Below are positions 35,544-46,537 of a DNA stretch of 64,000 nt, piece by piece (positions within the stretch are counted from its first letter, which is position 1; every line of letters starts with the position of its first letter). The DNA comes from Brachyhypopomus gauderio. Lineage: Eukaryota; Chordata; Actinopteri; Gymnotiformes; Hypopomidae. The stretch is taken from contig NC_135218.1 in assembly GCF_052324685.1 (NCBI RefSeq), forward strand, positions 20,582,197 through 20,646,196, read 5' to 3'. The translations under genes and the position numbers were made by a program. The notes under the pieces were generated by a model. It was given only the letters and a program-made list of their open reading frames with translations. It was not told the DNA's origin and ran no database searches.

Positions 35544-36804
35544 CTCCTCTTTTGACTAGTTGCTGTTCAGTAGCTGTTTTGATTCTCCGTTGTCACCAGG
35601 TGTTGCGGTATTCTAGATTCTGTTCTGCTCTGGATTAGTAAGAAGGATCAGGCCTCATAACTCAGCACTTGAGAGAAATCTTTAGATCCCCCCTAAACAG
35701 ACTGCCAAACTTTACTTTAGAATATTTTGCCTTCCCAGAACAGCGATAAGTATTCCATACTATCACATGTGGAATGCTCTTCAGGACTGGCTTGAGTTTA
35801 TCACCTGCTCCACCTTTCACACGTGCCACAGCTACCACTGAACTGGTAGGGGAAGAGCTCCACCTTTATAGTGACAATCAAATGAAACCCCCCCCAGCCC
35901 TTGTCAAAAGAGGAGGGGCGAGGGGGAGGTACGGAGAGTGGGAGGCTGAGAGTTTTCTTTAGAACTCACCTTACCACTATAACCATCCCCCTCCGTTTTA
36001 CCCTCTGGGATGGAAGTTTGAAGCTCTTCCTAATGACCTCCCAGTGTAGATGCACAGACCCCTGCAGATCATAAACACAGGCTGGCTTTGTCAAGAAAGC
36101 AATATGAAGTAAAGGAAGCTACATATACAAGAATATAAGCTTCAAATTAGTAATACTAAAACCTGTTTTACTTCTAAAATCTTCTGGCTGGGCAAATCCT
36201 TCTTCCACAACCTGCTTACTGTATCTGTGCACATTTATTGTCCACTAATAACCACTCCTGACTAATAATCTCAGTCTCTTAATGATAGTTTCAGTGTTTA
36301 ATGAACTGTTCACAGAAATTCAGATTGTCTGAGGTGTAATGTAGTTTTGCCTCTCAGAGGGGCAACTAAAGTCAGAACACATGACACATACCCCTAGATG
36401 AGGAGATTTCCATCCATGACCCCACAGACTTAAAAGCTACGCAAACAAACCATCAGCTATGAAGTGCTATGACGTCACCTAACAACTCAGTGGCTGAAAG
36501 CCTTTACAAACTTCAAAGCTAGAAGGAATGGAGCAGTACTAGAGATGGTGGGGCTGCAACAAACAGCATCTCACAATCTTCCTTTCACTGGCACAAAGAA
36601 CTCATCAGCATGTCACTGTGCAGCATTTATTATTATCTATATATATAATTAAATCTATTATTACCAGCTAAACATGACTGAGCAAACACTGCTATGCTTC
36701 TCTTATCAACAATTAATTGTGTGAGTGTGTGACAAGCCTTTAAACAGCAACACAGAGTAAATCATCTAGGCCTTCAAGAATTTCCCTCTGGGATCAATAA
36801 AGTA
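35544..36804. other. Upstream spacer of tspear
   Basis: It holds the presumed promoter and 5' UTR of tspear (minus strand). I see no clear TATA box or recognisable coding segment. The remainder is AT-rich. Confidence 0.4.
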
Positions 36805-36990
36805 CGGAGCCCCGGAGGGGACATTAATAAATCGTGACCACAAGTTTAATAAAAACGTGCGCACGATTAAAACAAAACGTGAGAATGAATTGCTAATCGT
36901 GTGAACGAATTAATAATTTGTGAGCACGAATTAAAGAAAACGTTCCCTCGTTTAAATATTTTTCTTACCCATGTCCCTTCCGGGGCTCCG
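36805..36990. mobile_element. MITE with CGGAGCCCCGG inverted ends and TA target duplication
   Basis: The 186-bp element starts CGGAGCCCCGGAGGGGACAT and ends with the near-exact inverse ATGTCCCTTCCGGGGCTCCG, flanked by TA on both sides. The interior is built from several loose copies of a CGTGNNCACGAATTAA-like unit. It has no coding capacity. Similar elements are common in fish genomes. A two-base TA target fits Tc1/mariner-type or related transposases, but the family is not certain. Confidence 0.75.
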
Positions 36991-37028
36991 TAATAATGAA
37001 TGAATGATTGAATGAATGTGAGTGAGTG

Positions 37029-37095
37029 AGTGTGTGTGTGTGTGTGTCTGTTTGTCTATCTATCTATCTATCGATCGATCGATCCATCCATCTTT
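37029..37095. repeat. Compound microsatellite (TG, CTAT, CGAT, CATC)
   Basis: A TG run passes into CTAT, then CGAT, then CATC tetranucleotide repeats. It lies between the MITE and the LINE remnant. Confidence 0.9.
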
Positions 37096-37149
37096 ATTTT
37101 ACACTGGACTGGTTAGCATAATGGTTCGTTAACTGGACTACCAAACAAA

Positions 37150-37630
37150 ACAAACAGCTTTAGTTGATTCAAAATGCAGCTGCCAGAGATCTCACTAGGA
37201 GCAAGAGAAGGAAACACATGATCCCAGTTCTTATACTAGGTATCAGGATGTACCAGAATTGACTTTAAGGTACTATTACAAGTCTATGAATTGTTAAATG
37301 GTGTAAGACCAAATGGTGTAATATGGACCAAGCAGAATTCTCTGATCAATGGGAACTAGTTCTGCCCAAGGTATAGCACAGAGCACAAGTGTTTAGCGAG
37401 TGTGCTGCTTTTAGATTAAACCAGTTGACAAAGAATATTGGAAGAGCCTCAGAACTCAAATCTGACCTTTATTTAACCAGGCTTGCAGCTTATAAGAGAT
37501 CATTTAGCTCTTATTCTCTTTAAATGTATTGTTTTAATCATGCTTAAATCAAGCATTAATGTCAATTATCTTTAAATGCCTTGAGTGTATGAAAGGCTGT
37601 ATACAAGCATGCTTTCCTTTCCAGCAATTT
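37150..37630 (+). mobile_element. LINE (non-LTR retrotransposon) 3' remnant
   Basis: Read on the + strand, fragments recall the end of a fish L2/Rex-type reverse-transcriptase frame: a stretch like AARDLTRSKRRKHMI around 37180-37230, followed by a decayed SLHWLP-type region. It ends in a tail that includes GAGTGTATGAAAGGCTGTAT. The frame is broken many times and only the last part of the element is present, as is usual for 5'-truncated LINEs. Confidence 0.5.
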
Positions 37631-38402
37631 CTTGACAGTATGACACATTTTACTGTATGTACTGCTATATCATCACAACCATATCTGTCATCAGTCAAAG
37701 GACAAAGGAACCAAACTCAAATAGCTGAGACACAGCTAGAATCCAGCCATATTATACACCACCCTGAACCACAGACAGTCAAGAGAGAGAGACTGAGGGG
37801 GATATTTGAACTCTGCAGGGTCTTTGTTGTCCCTGAGGCAGTGAGGATCTTTAATTTGCGTTACTGTTTCATTACAGGCTCTGTGAACTCGGGATCACTC
37901 TCTCTCACACCAGTTTGTGAGGCTGCATACAGCGTCATCTAGAGCAGCCGTGGGGCTGCAGGGAGCTCAGCTGTCATTACAGAGCAAGTAACAAAAACTG
38001 GGCGCAATCAGATAAACGTGCCTGCTCTTTAAACCGGCCTCCTCAGAGAATTTAATTAAGTACGACTGCAGAGGAGGAGAAAAAAAAAACAGGAACGTCA
38101 TAGCAATCCGTGACTTCCATCGGAGGATATGTATGCGTCTCATTTTGTGATACGCACAAAACCAGACATGCAGTGAGTGTATGGTAGTGTATAGGGCAGA
38201 ACAAGTGTGTAGTGAGCATGTTCAGATATGTCCTGTTGTCTTACAGTACATGAGGAGGGTAGAAAAAAGCATGAACAGAGTGGGAAAGTGTGTGAATATG
38301 TAAGAGTAGAAGGGAGATCAGATTCATAACTTCATGTTCAGAAACAATATGCATAATTCACCTGTCAATCAAACCAGCATGCAGTCGGTTTGAACCAGCA
38401 GC

Positions 38403-39282
38403 CAGCCCCGTCGACAGGGGGGGACAACCGGGTCTGTTGTCCCGGGCCCTAGGGCCAGGGGGGCCCATCAAAGAGCCCAGCAATTTATTTTTTATTTAAA
38501 GTCTATAATTTTTAAATAATCTTGAAATCTTTCATTAATATAAAATTATGTACTCATAATAAGCTCAATGCCTCAAATATATATGTTTTTTACCTATCTG
38601 CATATTTTCCATTAAGTGCATACACCCCCGCCTCCCACTGGAAAATGGTTTGATCCAGCACCGGCAGGTATCGGTCCAACAGCGGGAAATACAGTGGTGG
38701 ATAGTTAAAGTAAATACAGAAATCTGGAGCGCAGAAAAGAAAGGAAAAACATTTACCTGACGAATTTTAAAGTTGCATTGTGTTCCAGGTTTGAAAAGTG
38801 CTGGAATTTAGGGTAAAGTACTTGAAAATGCTTGAAATTGTAACTACTTCGTTTCACAACAAATAGCTGTCTGACTGAACAGTTCTCGTGAAGACGTTAA
38901 GATTGGGCGTTTTGAAAATAAACAACCATTAAATAATGTGATAAAAAGCGAATTATTTCGAATCATTTCGAGTATATGTATAAATATTTAACTTAATTAA
39001 GTTTAACGTGCTGGAAAATATTGAAATGGACCTTTAGAGTGACGTACACGTGCTTTAATTCCACCTTATGAAGGTGTATGAACCCTGCAAACATGACTTT
39101 GTTCATTGCGCTGAAGCGCGGCGCGCGCGAAGTTACAAAATTCGAGAGGCCCTCGCGCACGGGCGGAGTCACTGCGATTACGTCATTTTCGCGCGAACCC
39201 TCGCGCGCGCGGGGGGGGGGGGGGGGGGGGGGTACATGAATCTTTCTTGTCCCGGGCCCCAGCAAGACTGTCAACGGGCCTG
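38403..39282. mobile_element. Non-autonomous hAT element, 880 bp, with target duplication
   Basis: The ends are CAGCCCCGTCGACAG and CTGTCAACGGGCCTG, imperfect inverted repeats. They are flanked by the identical 8-bp duplication CCAGCAGC (38395-38402 and 39283-39290), the hAT signature. Inside each end lies a GGGCCCGGGACAA-type subterminal block. The interior has no transposase frame. Its right part is a CpG-dense stretch (about 39110-39208) ending in a run of about 22 G at 39210-39231. Confidence 0.82.
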
Positions 39283-39403
39283 CCAGCAGCTGTGTGTGAG
39301 GGGCAGCACATGTAGAGTCTGACATTCTTAGTTCACACACAAAAATGGCCACATATGGATTAACTCATACCATTCAACAGGAAATATATGAATTGCAGTT
39401 CAT

Positions 39404-39414
39404 TTTATTTTATT
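39404..39414 (-). promoter_or_regulatory. Overlapping polyadenylation signals for ube2g2
   Basis: On the minus strand this is two overlapping AATAAA hexamers, about 630 bp after the ube2g2 stop codon and just outside the hAT element. They are the first canonical signals I found downstream of that gene. Confidence 0.45.
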
Positions 39415-40037
39415 ATATATCTACACTCCAGAGTAACAATTCAACAATCACTTAAAATCCAGTCAAATAAATCATTAATAAATGCATGGATAAATAATGT
39501 CACACTATCCATTTTTTCTTTTCGAACAGATTTGACCATTCTGTGAAACAGTAACTTAAACATGCATTCACCACATTTAGACATCAAACAGGTGCCTGAA
39601 TGTTACCCAATGTGTTACCCCTCCATGGAAATGCTGAAAAGACCATTCCTTTAACTCTATTCAGATAGAAGCTCAAACACTGTCTTAAGCCCAAGTGCGG
39701 TGAATGATTTCGGATGACGTCAACTGGAGGAAGTCTTTCAGGGAGGAAGTCTTTCTCTTCAATATCAGGGCAATATCCTTCAATCCAGATGGAGAGGACA
39801 GATACCTGGTTCAGATAAAGTGCTCAGTGTGATGGCAGTAGGGAAAGGAGTCTGTGGTAGACGTCGTGGTGGAGGGTCCAGGTGGCGGTTCCTTCTTCAT
39901 CCTTAGGGTGGAGGACAGCGAAGGTGGTGCAGTCGGAGGTGATGTGAAAGTGGTTGTCTATTGCGGGACCTACCTGGCCGTGTGTGTGGGTTTTTTTTTT
40001 GGGGGGGGGGGTACACTTGTGTTGGTGGGAAGGATAA

Positions 40038-41645
40038 TCAGAGGCCGAGGGATTTGCGGACGATCTGCTTGGCAAGCCGGTAGAACTGCTCTCTGTCCTC
40101 CCGCCACATCTTGGAGGCGTCCACGTTGGCGCCACTCTCATCATTTGGCTCTGAGATGGAAAACCGAAAGAACCGTTATATCAAATATCACAGTGATGAC
40201 CACAGCAAGCAAAGTCTGACTTGAGGACACCATCTGGCTCATCGTGCGTATCTAATGCTCAAATCCAACATTTTTACAAATATCCAGGTCCATCTTTAGA
40301 CATGCAGGAACGTTCTTGCATCTGGATGAAATAAAGATATGTTGTGTGTGCATGTGCTCGAGAGAGATGCTTGTCATAACTCGTGAACTGATGCTTAGAT
40401 TTCATGAAGTTTCACAGCATGATCAGTTCAATGAAGTATTACGCCTTGCAGCATAATTAAGTCTTAGTTTTCAGAAAATAATTTTGTTTTGTTATAATCG
40501 CTTTCTAAAATTCACCTGTTTGCTCAAACAACCGAAATTAGAGTTGCGCAAACTATGCAGCAGCATAAGTTCATGATTAGTGCACCTGGCTGGCAGAAGG
40601 TGAGCTAGCAGGAGAGTTCAAAGCTCACCTTTTCACCAATTATTTGATGGTTTGGGGCAATAATCACTGTCACGACACTCTGTGGTCTGGTTGTTTGTTT
40701 TGTGTGTCTGTTACTAATTCAGTTGCAGAAACAGGGAGTGTGACCCCAGATAAGAGAGCTCATTGTCTACCCGTGCTGTGTTTTGGTATTTGGTAGCTGT
40801 CTTCAAATGCCTGTTGTGTATTTGACCATTTGCTTGTTTGCTCGTTTAGGTGCTCTTGGATTGTCCAGTTCAGATTTGTTCGTCCTGGTAAATATTGTAT
40901 AACGTGTATGGTAATCTTACAACATAGTTGAATAGTAGGGAAGAGGAAGACGACGCCATTTAATTTCTATTGGGGTTTTCCCTTCCTTTATTGGCTAGGG
41001 AGGTACGTTATCGTATTTTTCTTTGTTTGTTTTCACTGATAGGTTAGTTGCTTCGTGTTTATTTCAGTGTTTTGGTTGTTATTTTGGTCTCTGCCACCTC
41101 CTGAACCCTCCCCCATTAAGTTCGTCACACTTAATATTAACAAATATGAATATAATAAAAACAACGTACATTTATCATTCTCTTAGCCCCTGTCCTTCAT
41201 TTGCTGTTGCGATTTGCAGCCTAGTCTGTACCGAATCATCAAACAATCAAGCTGTACCCTCAGTAAGGCCCAAGGACATCTGCCAACATTCAGTCCAGTG
41301 CCAAGGGCAGAACAGACAAGCCAACTCACCTCACACAGACTCACATTAACTAGTTGTGAAGTTATAGTTAACTATTCTGAAATATTTTATTTGCATACAT
41401 ACTTTGTATACATACGTATCAAAATCTACCAGTATGTGTAAACTACTAGTAGTTTATACATAACCTTAAAAACACTTTGGGCATTTTAAAGCACCCTTTA
41501 CGAATCTTTTCTATCACCTTAACCACCCAGGATTACCAGAGGTAATATCCATTGTACTGGACTACAACAAACTACCTAATGATCAAAGAAATACAAGAAA
41601 TACCTTTAATGATTATTACATATATTATGCATGCATTTGCAGTGT

Positions 41646-41713
<68 letters not shown>

Positions 41714-42112
41714 AGCACCTGCGAGCATGCTGACCACAGACAGCAGGATCTTCTCCACACTTTGTACAGGACTCCACCTCTCAGCACTGCTCTCATACCC
41801 CATGGGGTCGTCGCCTGGGGCATGCAGGATCGAGATACACACACGCCCATCTGGGTAAACTGCAGACAGGAAACTAAGGGTAAGCTCTCTCAGACACACA
41901 CACACACGTATTACATGTAAAGTGGATCAGCTGTGTTGATGCCATGTCTCCATCTTGCCTGATAAGCCCACTGTCTCTTATCTACTGCTAGTAACAATGT
42001 ACTATATGTCCAGGAATCAGAACAGAGTACACCTCCAACCACCAACCTCCATCAGGCCCAGACAATACAGTGAGACAACAATACAGTGAGAATACAGGTG
42101 AACAAGTGATGA

Positions 42113-42156
<44 letters not shown>

Positions 42157-44252
42157 ACCAGAAGCGGTACAAAAGGGAGATGACATCAGCTAGAGAGAGA
42201 GAGGAAACACATGGGTGAGGAGATGGGTGGATATAGAGGAAGCCAGAAGGCAGCTCACTATTGGGGTGGAACATATCACAGGTGAACTTCATCTTGGGGG
42301 GGCTGAGAGGGTAGTCTGAGGGAAAACTCAGGATGGCAGGGAAAACTCCACCTTCAAAGCATGTGTCCTCTGGCCCCCTGAGAAAGAAAGAGACACAGAG
42401 AGAAAAGGTAACTTCTATATAATGTTTGAGTGAGGTCCCAGCACCACCTGTAACAACCCAAACCAATAAGCGGCGACGTGAACAATGGACTAACTTAACT
42501 GACTGCGATAAATTTCTCTGCTATTCTTACAGCGTTCCCATGACCCATGAAAATGAGAAGCTGTATTTGATTTTGCACTGGTGAAGGTCAAAGGCACCAT
42601 GATTTTACATGATTTGTGAGTGATTTTTAAGCAAGCCTTCACAGCAACAACCATAATAAACAGCAATTCCATTGCTGGAATTTTAAAAGGCACATAAAAT
42701 CTTCATATAAATGAAGAATATAAAACAGGGCCAAGAGTGAATAAATCATGTTGAAAAGAAAACTTACTTTACAATCCTAAGGCCTGGAATAATTTGTGAA
42801 GGAATTTTATTAGGTCAAAGGTATAGAAATGCACCACGAATGACCATTTCATAAGCAAACTATGAGTTTTTATTCTCAGTGATCTTTCCACCAGCTGCCT
42901 TTAATGGCCAATTGTAATTGGGGTGAGAAATCATAATGTGTCCTTTCCCTGGCATGACTTCTCCTTCCCTGATGGGCTTGGCGCCGAGCAGCATTTCAAC
43001 AAATACCGGTACTGACCTGCCCAAATGGGCCATCAAGGTACGGCTTTGGTTTACCCGAGGACGCTGCTTTTTTCCGTCACTTAATTCAGCTGCTATAATT
43101 AAACCCGCTATCATTCCCAATTTCACAGCCAGTGCAAATCCCATCCTATTCACCAAAAAGCCACAGTTCAATTAATAAGATGAAGATTTATATGAGGATT
43201 ACACCACTGCTAGGATACAAAACGGCCTAGCAGAACAGTGCTGCATTTTAAATCTTACATTTGACAAAGCAAAACATAGACACACTTGTGAATCAGAATG
43301 AAAGAAGAGAATGACCTGCTTAACCTAGCAGGCCACACCCATACTCTGCTTCACAGGTCAGCAGGAGACATTTAAGAGAGGTTCAAGTACTTATGCTTTC
43401 CTCACACACTAAATGAACGGTGTTGTTTAACACAACCGAACCACCGAAAACACATGAAGCATTTCTGTGTCCACAATACATCATCTTTGGACTGCAGGGC
43501 GCTGTCGGCTCATCCCTTATTTAAGCATCTCGAGCACTTACATGATCAGGGCTTCCCATTCAAAGAAATTCTCTTCATTCACTGGACCTTTAAGAAAAAA
43601 AGAGCAATGCTGGAGCAGAGAGAGCATACGCTTCCATTTCGCAAACACTATTTTAGTTCAGAAAAAAGTATATAAAAATGGACAACTGTGGCGCGTAGCT
43701 GTTATTCAGCAGAGCTCACCTGCAACGATGCCCTCTGGAGGGTTCAGAGTGAGCTCTACACAAACAGGTACACATAATCACTTCTGAGAACTACCAGGTG
43801 TAAACAAACGCACAGTAACACTCCCAGGCAGCTGGGGTTAGAGTTACCTCAGTACTTCACATCATTAACCCAGGCCAGTCTTCACAGAGACGTTTACCGT
43901 TAACAGTATTGACTGTTATCCAAATAACTAAAAGGACATTACCCAAACTAAACGTTGGACATCTAGCTAACGGTTATAAGTAAAACAAATACTTTAGGTC
44001 CATACGGTTCATACAATGGTAGTAATAACTACGTTTTCAGTTCTATTATAAGAAGTAAACGAACCTAGTGATAGTTAAACATAAATCGGTTATCATATTT
44101 ATCATATTGCGTATTAGCTAGCTAGTTAGCCAATTTACCTGTCTGGCGAAAATATCACTGGCATATTGAAAAGTATCAACGTGGTAAGAAGTCAGTATTC
44201 GCTACTTACGTTTGTATTCAGCCATTAATCTTTTTAAAGCTGTTCCAGCCAT
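40038..44252 (-). CDS. ube2g2: Ubiquitin-conjugating enzyme E2 G2
   Basis: Six coding exons in gene order: 44210-44252, 43720-43755, 43542-43587, 42259-42377, 41719-41859 and 40038-40150. They total 498 nt, 165 residues plus stop, the same length as human UBE2G2 and nearly identical in sequence. The UBC fold carries the HPN motif followed by catalytic Cys89 (DGRVCISIL). The characteristic acidic insertion after the active site ([14 protein letters not shown]) marks the G2/R1/Cdc34 class. The protein ends KSLGL. Family knowledge: it makes Lys48 chains in ER-associated degradation with gp78/AMFR, whose G2BR segment binds its back side. It lies head to head with cep20. Intron 3 contains an unexplained 103-codon open frame. 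Confidence 0.97.
40670..41230. repeat. Unclassified dispersed repeat
   Basis: T-rich sequence with phrases such as TATTGGGGTTTTCCCTTCC and CTCTGCCACCTCCTGAACCC that I associate with fish interspersed repeats. No ends, target duplication or coding frame could be fixed, so the class is left open. It lies in ube2g2 intron 5. Confidence 0.3.
41649..41712. repeat. (TG)n microsatellite
   Basis: A TG run of about 32 copies starts within 10 bp of the donor of ube2g2 exon 5 (exon edge 41719). It generates long repetitive open frames that are not genes. Confidence 0.95.
42116..42150. repeat. (GA)n microsatellite
   Basis: A pure GA run of about 17 copies lies in ube2g2 intron 4. Confidence 0.95.
42860..43171 (-). 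other. 103-codon open frame in ube2g2 intron 3, function unknown
   Basis: The frame reads as a plausible small protein with one hydrophobic stretch ([19 protein letters not shown]) followed by a basic segment ([12 protein letters not shown]). I do not recognise a family. The same DNA has short palindromes of homeodomain type (CCAATTGTAATTGG near 42908-42921) and a balanced base composition, so a conserved non-coding element is an equal alternative. It lies between exons 3 and 4 on the same strand as ube2g2. Confidence 0.3.
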
Positions 44253-44455
44253 AGTGGCTTAATTTAGAGCCGTCTAGGTCTGTCGGATCTTTATGGGCAA
44301 ATGTTGTTGTGGGATATAGCAGGCGCGTCAGAGTGAAGACTTCTTCCGGGTCAAAAGACTGTCGCGCGCAGAGAGAGACTCGAGACGCTTCTGCGCGCGA
44401 CAGTTCTGCACAAAACACCTCTGCGCGAGACACCTCCGCGCGGCTGTTTGTTTCG
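44253..44455. promoter_or_regulatory. Shared bidirectional promoter of ube2g2 and cep20
   Basis: Only 203 bp separate the two divergent start codons. The half nearer cep20 is CpG-dense (repeated TCTGCGCGCGAC-like pieces at about 44361-44441) and there is no TATA box on either side, as expected for a housekeeping CpG-type bidirectional promoter. Confidence 0.75.
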
Positions 44456-46537
44456 ATGGCGACGGTGCCGGAGCTGAAGTGTGGTCAGTAGCTCAGACGT
44501 GATTAATAATGTATTAGTTCTCATCTTGGGCTCCACACACCGGTGACTGCGGCGTGTAGTGTGACAGTAGGACGCTGTATATGTAACTTCACACCAGGCA
44601 ACATACTGTATTTGCAAACTGTCGTTTTTCGAAGTTGAAGTAGTCACAACTAATGTAGCTAACTAGTTTAGCTAGCTCGCTAATGTTTTTTGCAAATGTT
44701 GTTTGTGATGTACGTTAGCTAATGCTGGATCAAATGTTTTGACGTAACTCAGCGTGTCTGTTTATCTCTCTAACCTGTTGCACCCTCATGTCCCTTTGTG
44801 TCACCTCTGGTCCTCTAACTCAGTCTAGGCTAATAACCATCCCAAGACACAGACTTTCCACTATGGGTGGCAGATCTTTCAGTGTTGCTGCCACCACTTT
44901 TTGAAACACTACCTTCTTCTGTTTGTTCTTCTGCCTCTCTTCCTCTCTGAAGACCTTTCCTTTCTTTCAGTACTTCCACTCGCTAATATTCCCTAACTTT
45001 CCCCTCTTATATGATTATGATCATGTAAAGCGACCTTGGGTTTGTGAAAAGTGCTATATAAAATAAACTTATTATTATTATGGCTTACAGCCAATGAAAA
45101 CTCAAAAGTAATTATCTGAAAAAATTATATATAATATTATTATAATATAATGTTAGAGCCACTGTGTTATATCAAGACCAAAGTCAGTGCAGATGTCTAC
45201 CCGGAAATGTGCTTCCCTCTGTTGACCAGCTTTTTGGCGATGGAAATTTCATTTTCTAGCAGGACTTGGCACCTGTCCACATTGCCTAAAGTACCACAGT
45301 ATCACTGTGCCAGCAAACTGGCCTGACCTAAACCCCATAGAGACTCTATGGTGTTTTGTCAAGAGGAAGATGAGACACCAGACCCAACAATGCAGACAAG
45401 CTGAAATCTGCCATCGAAGCAACATGGGCTTCCATAACATCTCAGCAAGGCCACAGGCTGATTGCCTCCATGCCGTATTGATGCAGTAATTCATGCAACT
45501 GACCAATTGTGTGCATTGTCTGTACATACTTTTCAGTAGGCCAGCATTTCTGAATTAAAAATAATTTTTTCAGTGTGTCTTCTACAATATAAAATGTTTG
45601 ATAATGACTTTTGGGTTTTCATTGGCTGTAAACCATAATCATCAATATTAACAGAAATAAACACTTGAAATAGATCACTCTGTTTGTCATGAATCTATAT
45701 AATGTATGCATTTCACTTTTTGCATTGAATTACTGAAATACATTTTTGATGATATTCTAATTTATTGAGATGTACCTGTATGTGATGGTTTCTCTCCTAC
45801 AAAAAGCACTGAGGGAGGCGCTAGAGTCTCGTGGAGTTCTTGGAGCACTGAAAGCTCGGATTCGGGCCGAAGTGTTTACCGCATTAGACGACCAAAGTGA
45901 ACCACGCCCACCGCTGTCCCACGAGAATCTACTAATAAATGAACTGATACGCGAGTATCTGGAGTTCAATAAGTACCGATACACACTGTCGGTTCTGACT
46001 GCAGGTGAGATCACTGGCTACCGCACTCCTGACACCATCGCGTGTTCAAATGTTTGTATATTTCATTAGGAGGCGATCTAAATACAGTACATTCATGTTC
46101 TCCTTTACACTCATCTTACCAGTATAAAGGTATTTCACTAAAGCCCTTTTTGTAAAACATGTCTCAGAATCCGGCCAACCAGAAGTTCCTCTGGACCGGC
46201 AGTTTTTGGCAAGTCAACTGAATGTGGTAGAAGACCCCAGTTCTACGACGGTGTAAGCATATATTTATTTGTCATTCTTTTTTTTTATTACAATCTTGCG
46301 GTTAGTAAAATAAAGTGGCTAAATTCATATTACATTTATATTTGTATCACAAATGTTTAGGCTGTAAGATATGCAGTTTGACAAGATCGATGACTTTGTT
46401 GTATAATGTTTGGCAGCCCTCTGCTCTATGGCGTGGTTTCCCATTTCCTGAGCAGTGGTGGAGAGAGTGGAAGGCTGTACCTCAGGACTACGTCCACACC
46501 TCTCGGGGCAGACACCCCCAATCCACCGCCCCACTAA
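44456..46537 (+). CDS. cep20: Centrosomal protein 20 (FOPNL/FOR20), LisH-domain protein
   Basis: Four coding exons: 44456-44483, 45807-46004, 46168-46252 and 46417-46537, 432 nt, 143 residues plus stop. The start MATVPELK parallels human MATVAELK. The block from GVLGALKARIRAEVF through HENLLINELIREYLEFNKYRYT is the FOP-N/LisH dimerisation region (about residues 19-81). ESGQPEVPLDRQFL and VPLLYGVVSHFL follow. Family knowledge: it acts in centriolar satellites, pericentriolar organisation and ciliogenesis. The C-terminus is about 30 residues shorter than human and ends in a proline-rich string (NPPPH), so it lacks the charged human tail. Another exon or an alternative donor in exon 4 is possible. 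Intron 1 carries a LINE remnant and a Tc1 remnant. Confidence 0.92.
44820..45077 (+). mobile_element. LINE 3' remnant in cep20 intron 1
   Basis: Translation gives MGGRSFSVAATTF, the typical last part of a fish LINE reverse-transcriptase frame (RSFSVAAPTLWN in intact elements), followed soon by stops. The segment ends in the usual tail TGTGAAAAGTGCTATATAAA and an ATT-rich stretch. It is 5'-truncated and decayed. Confidence 0.65.
45180..45565 (+). mobile_element. Tc1-like transposase C-terminal remnant in cep20 intron 1
   Basis: Fragments in more than one frame read FLAGLAPVH-like, NWPDLNPIETLW and IEATWASITSQ, the D..D/E catalytic end of a Tc1-type transposase. At least one frame change near 45300 and an internal stop break it. 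No clear inverted ends were found. The fragment sits just after the LINE tail. Confidence 0.6.

Noticed and set aside
40560-40655. A tRNA-like stretch (GAGTTCAAAGCTC)
   Set aside because: There is no acceptor stem, no anticodon arm and no D-arm match.
40670-41230. Possible long terminal repeat of a retroelement
   Set aside because: No matched ends, target duplication or internal region was found, so it is listed only as an unclassified repeat.
41600-41920. Several open frames with Cys-Val or Thr-His runs
   Set aside because: They are frames through the TG microsatellite beside ube2g2 exon 5.
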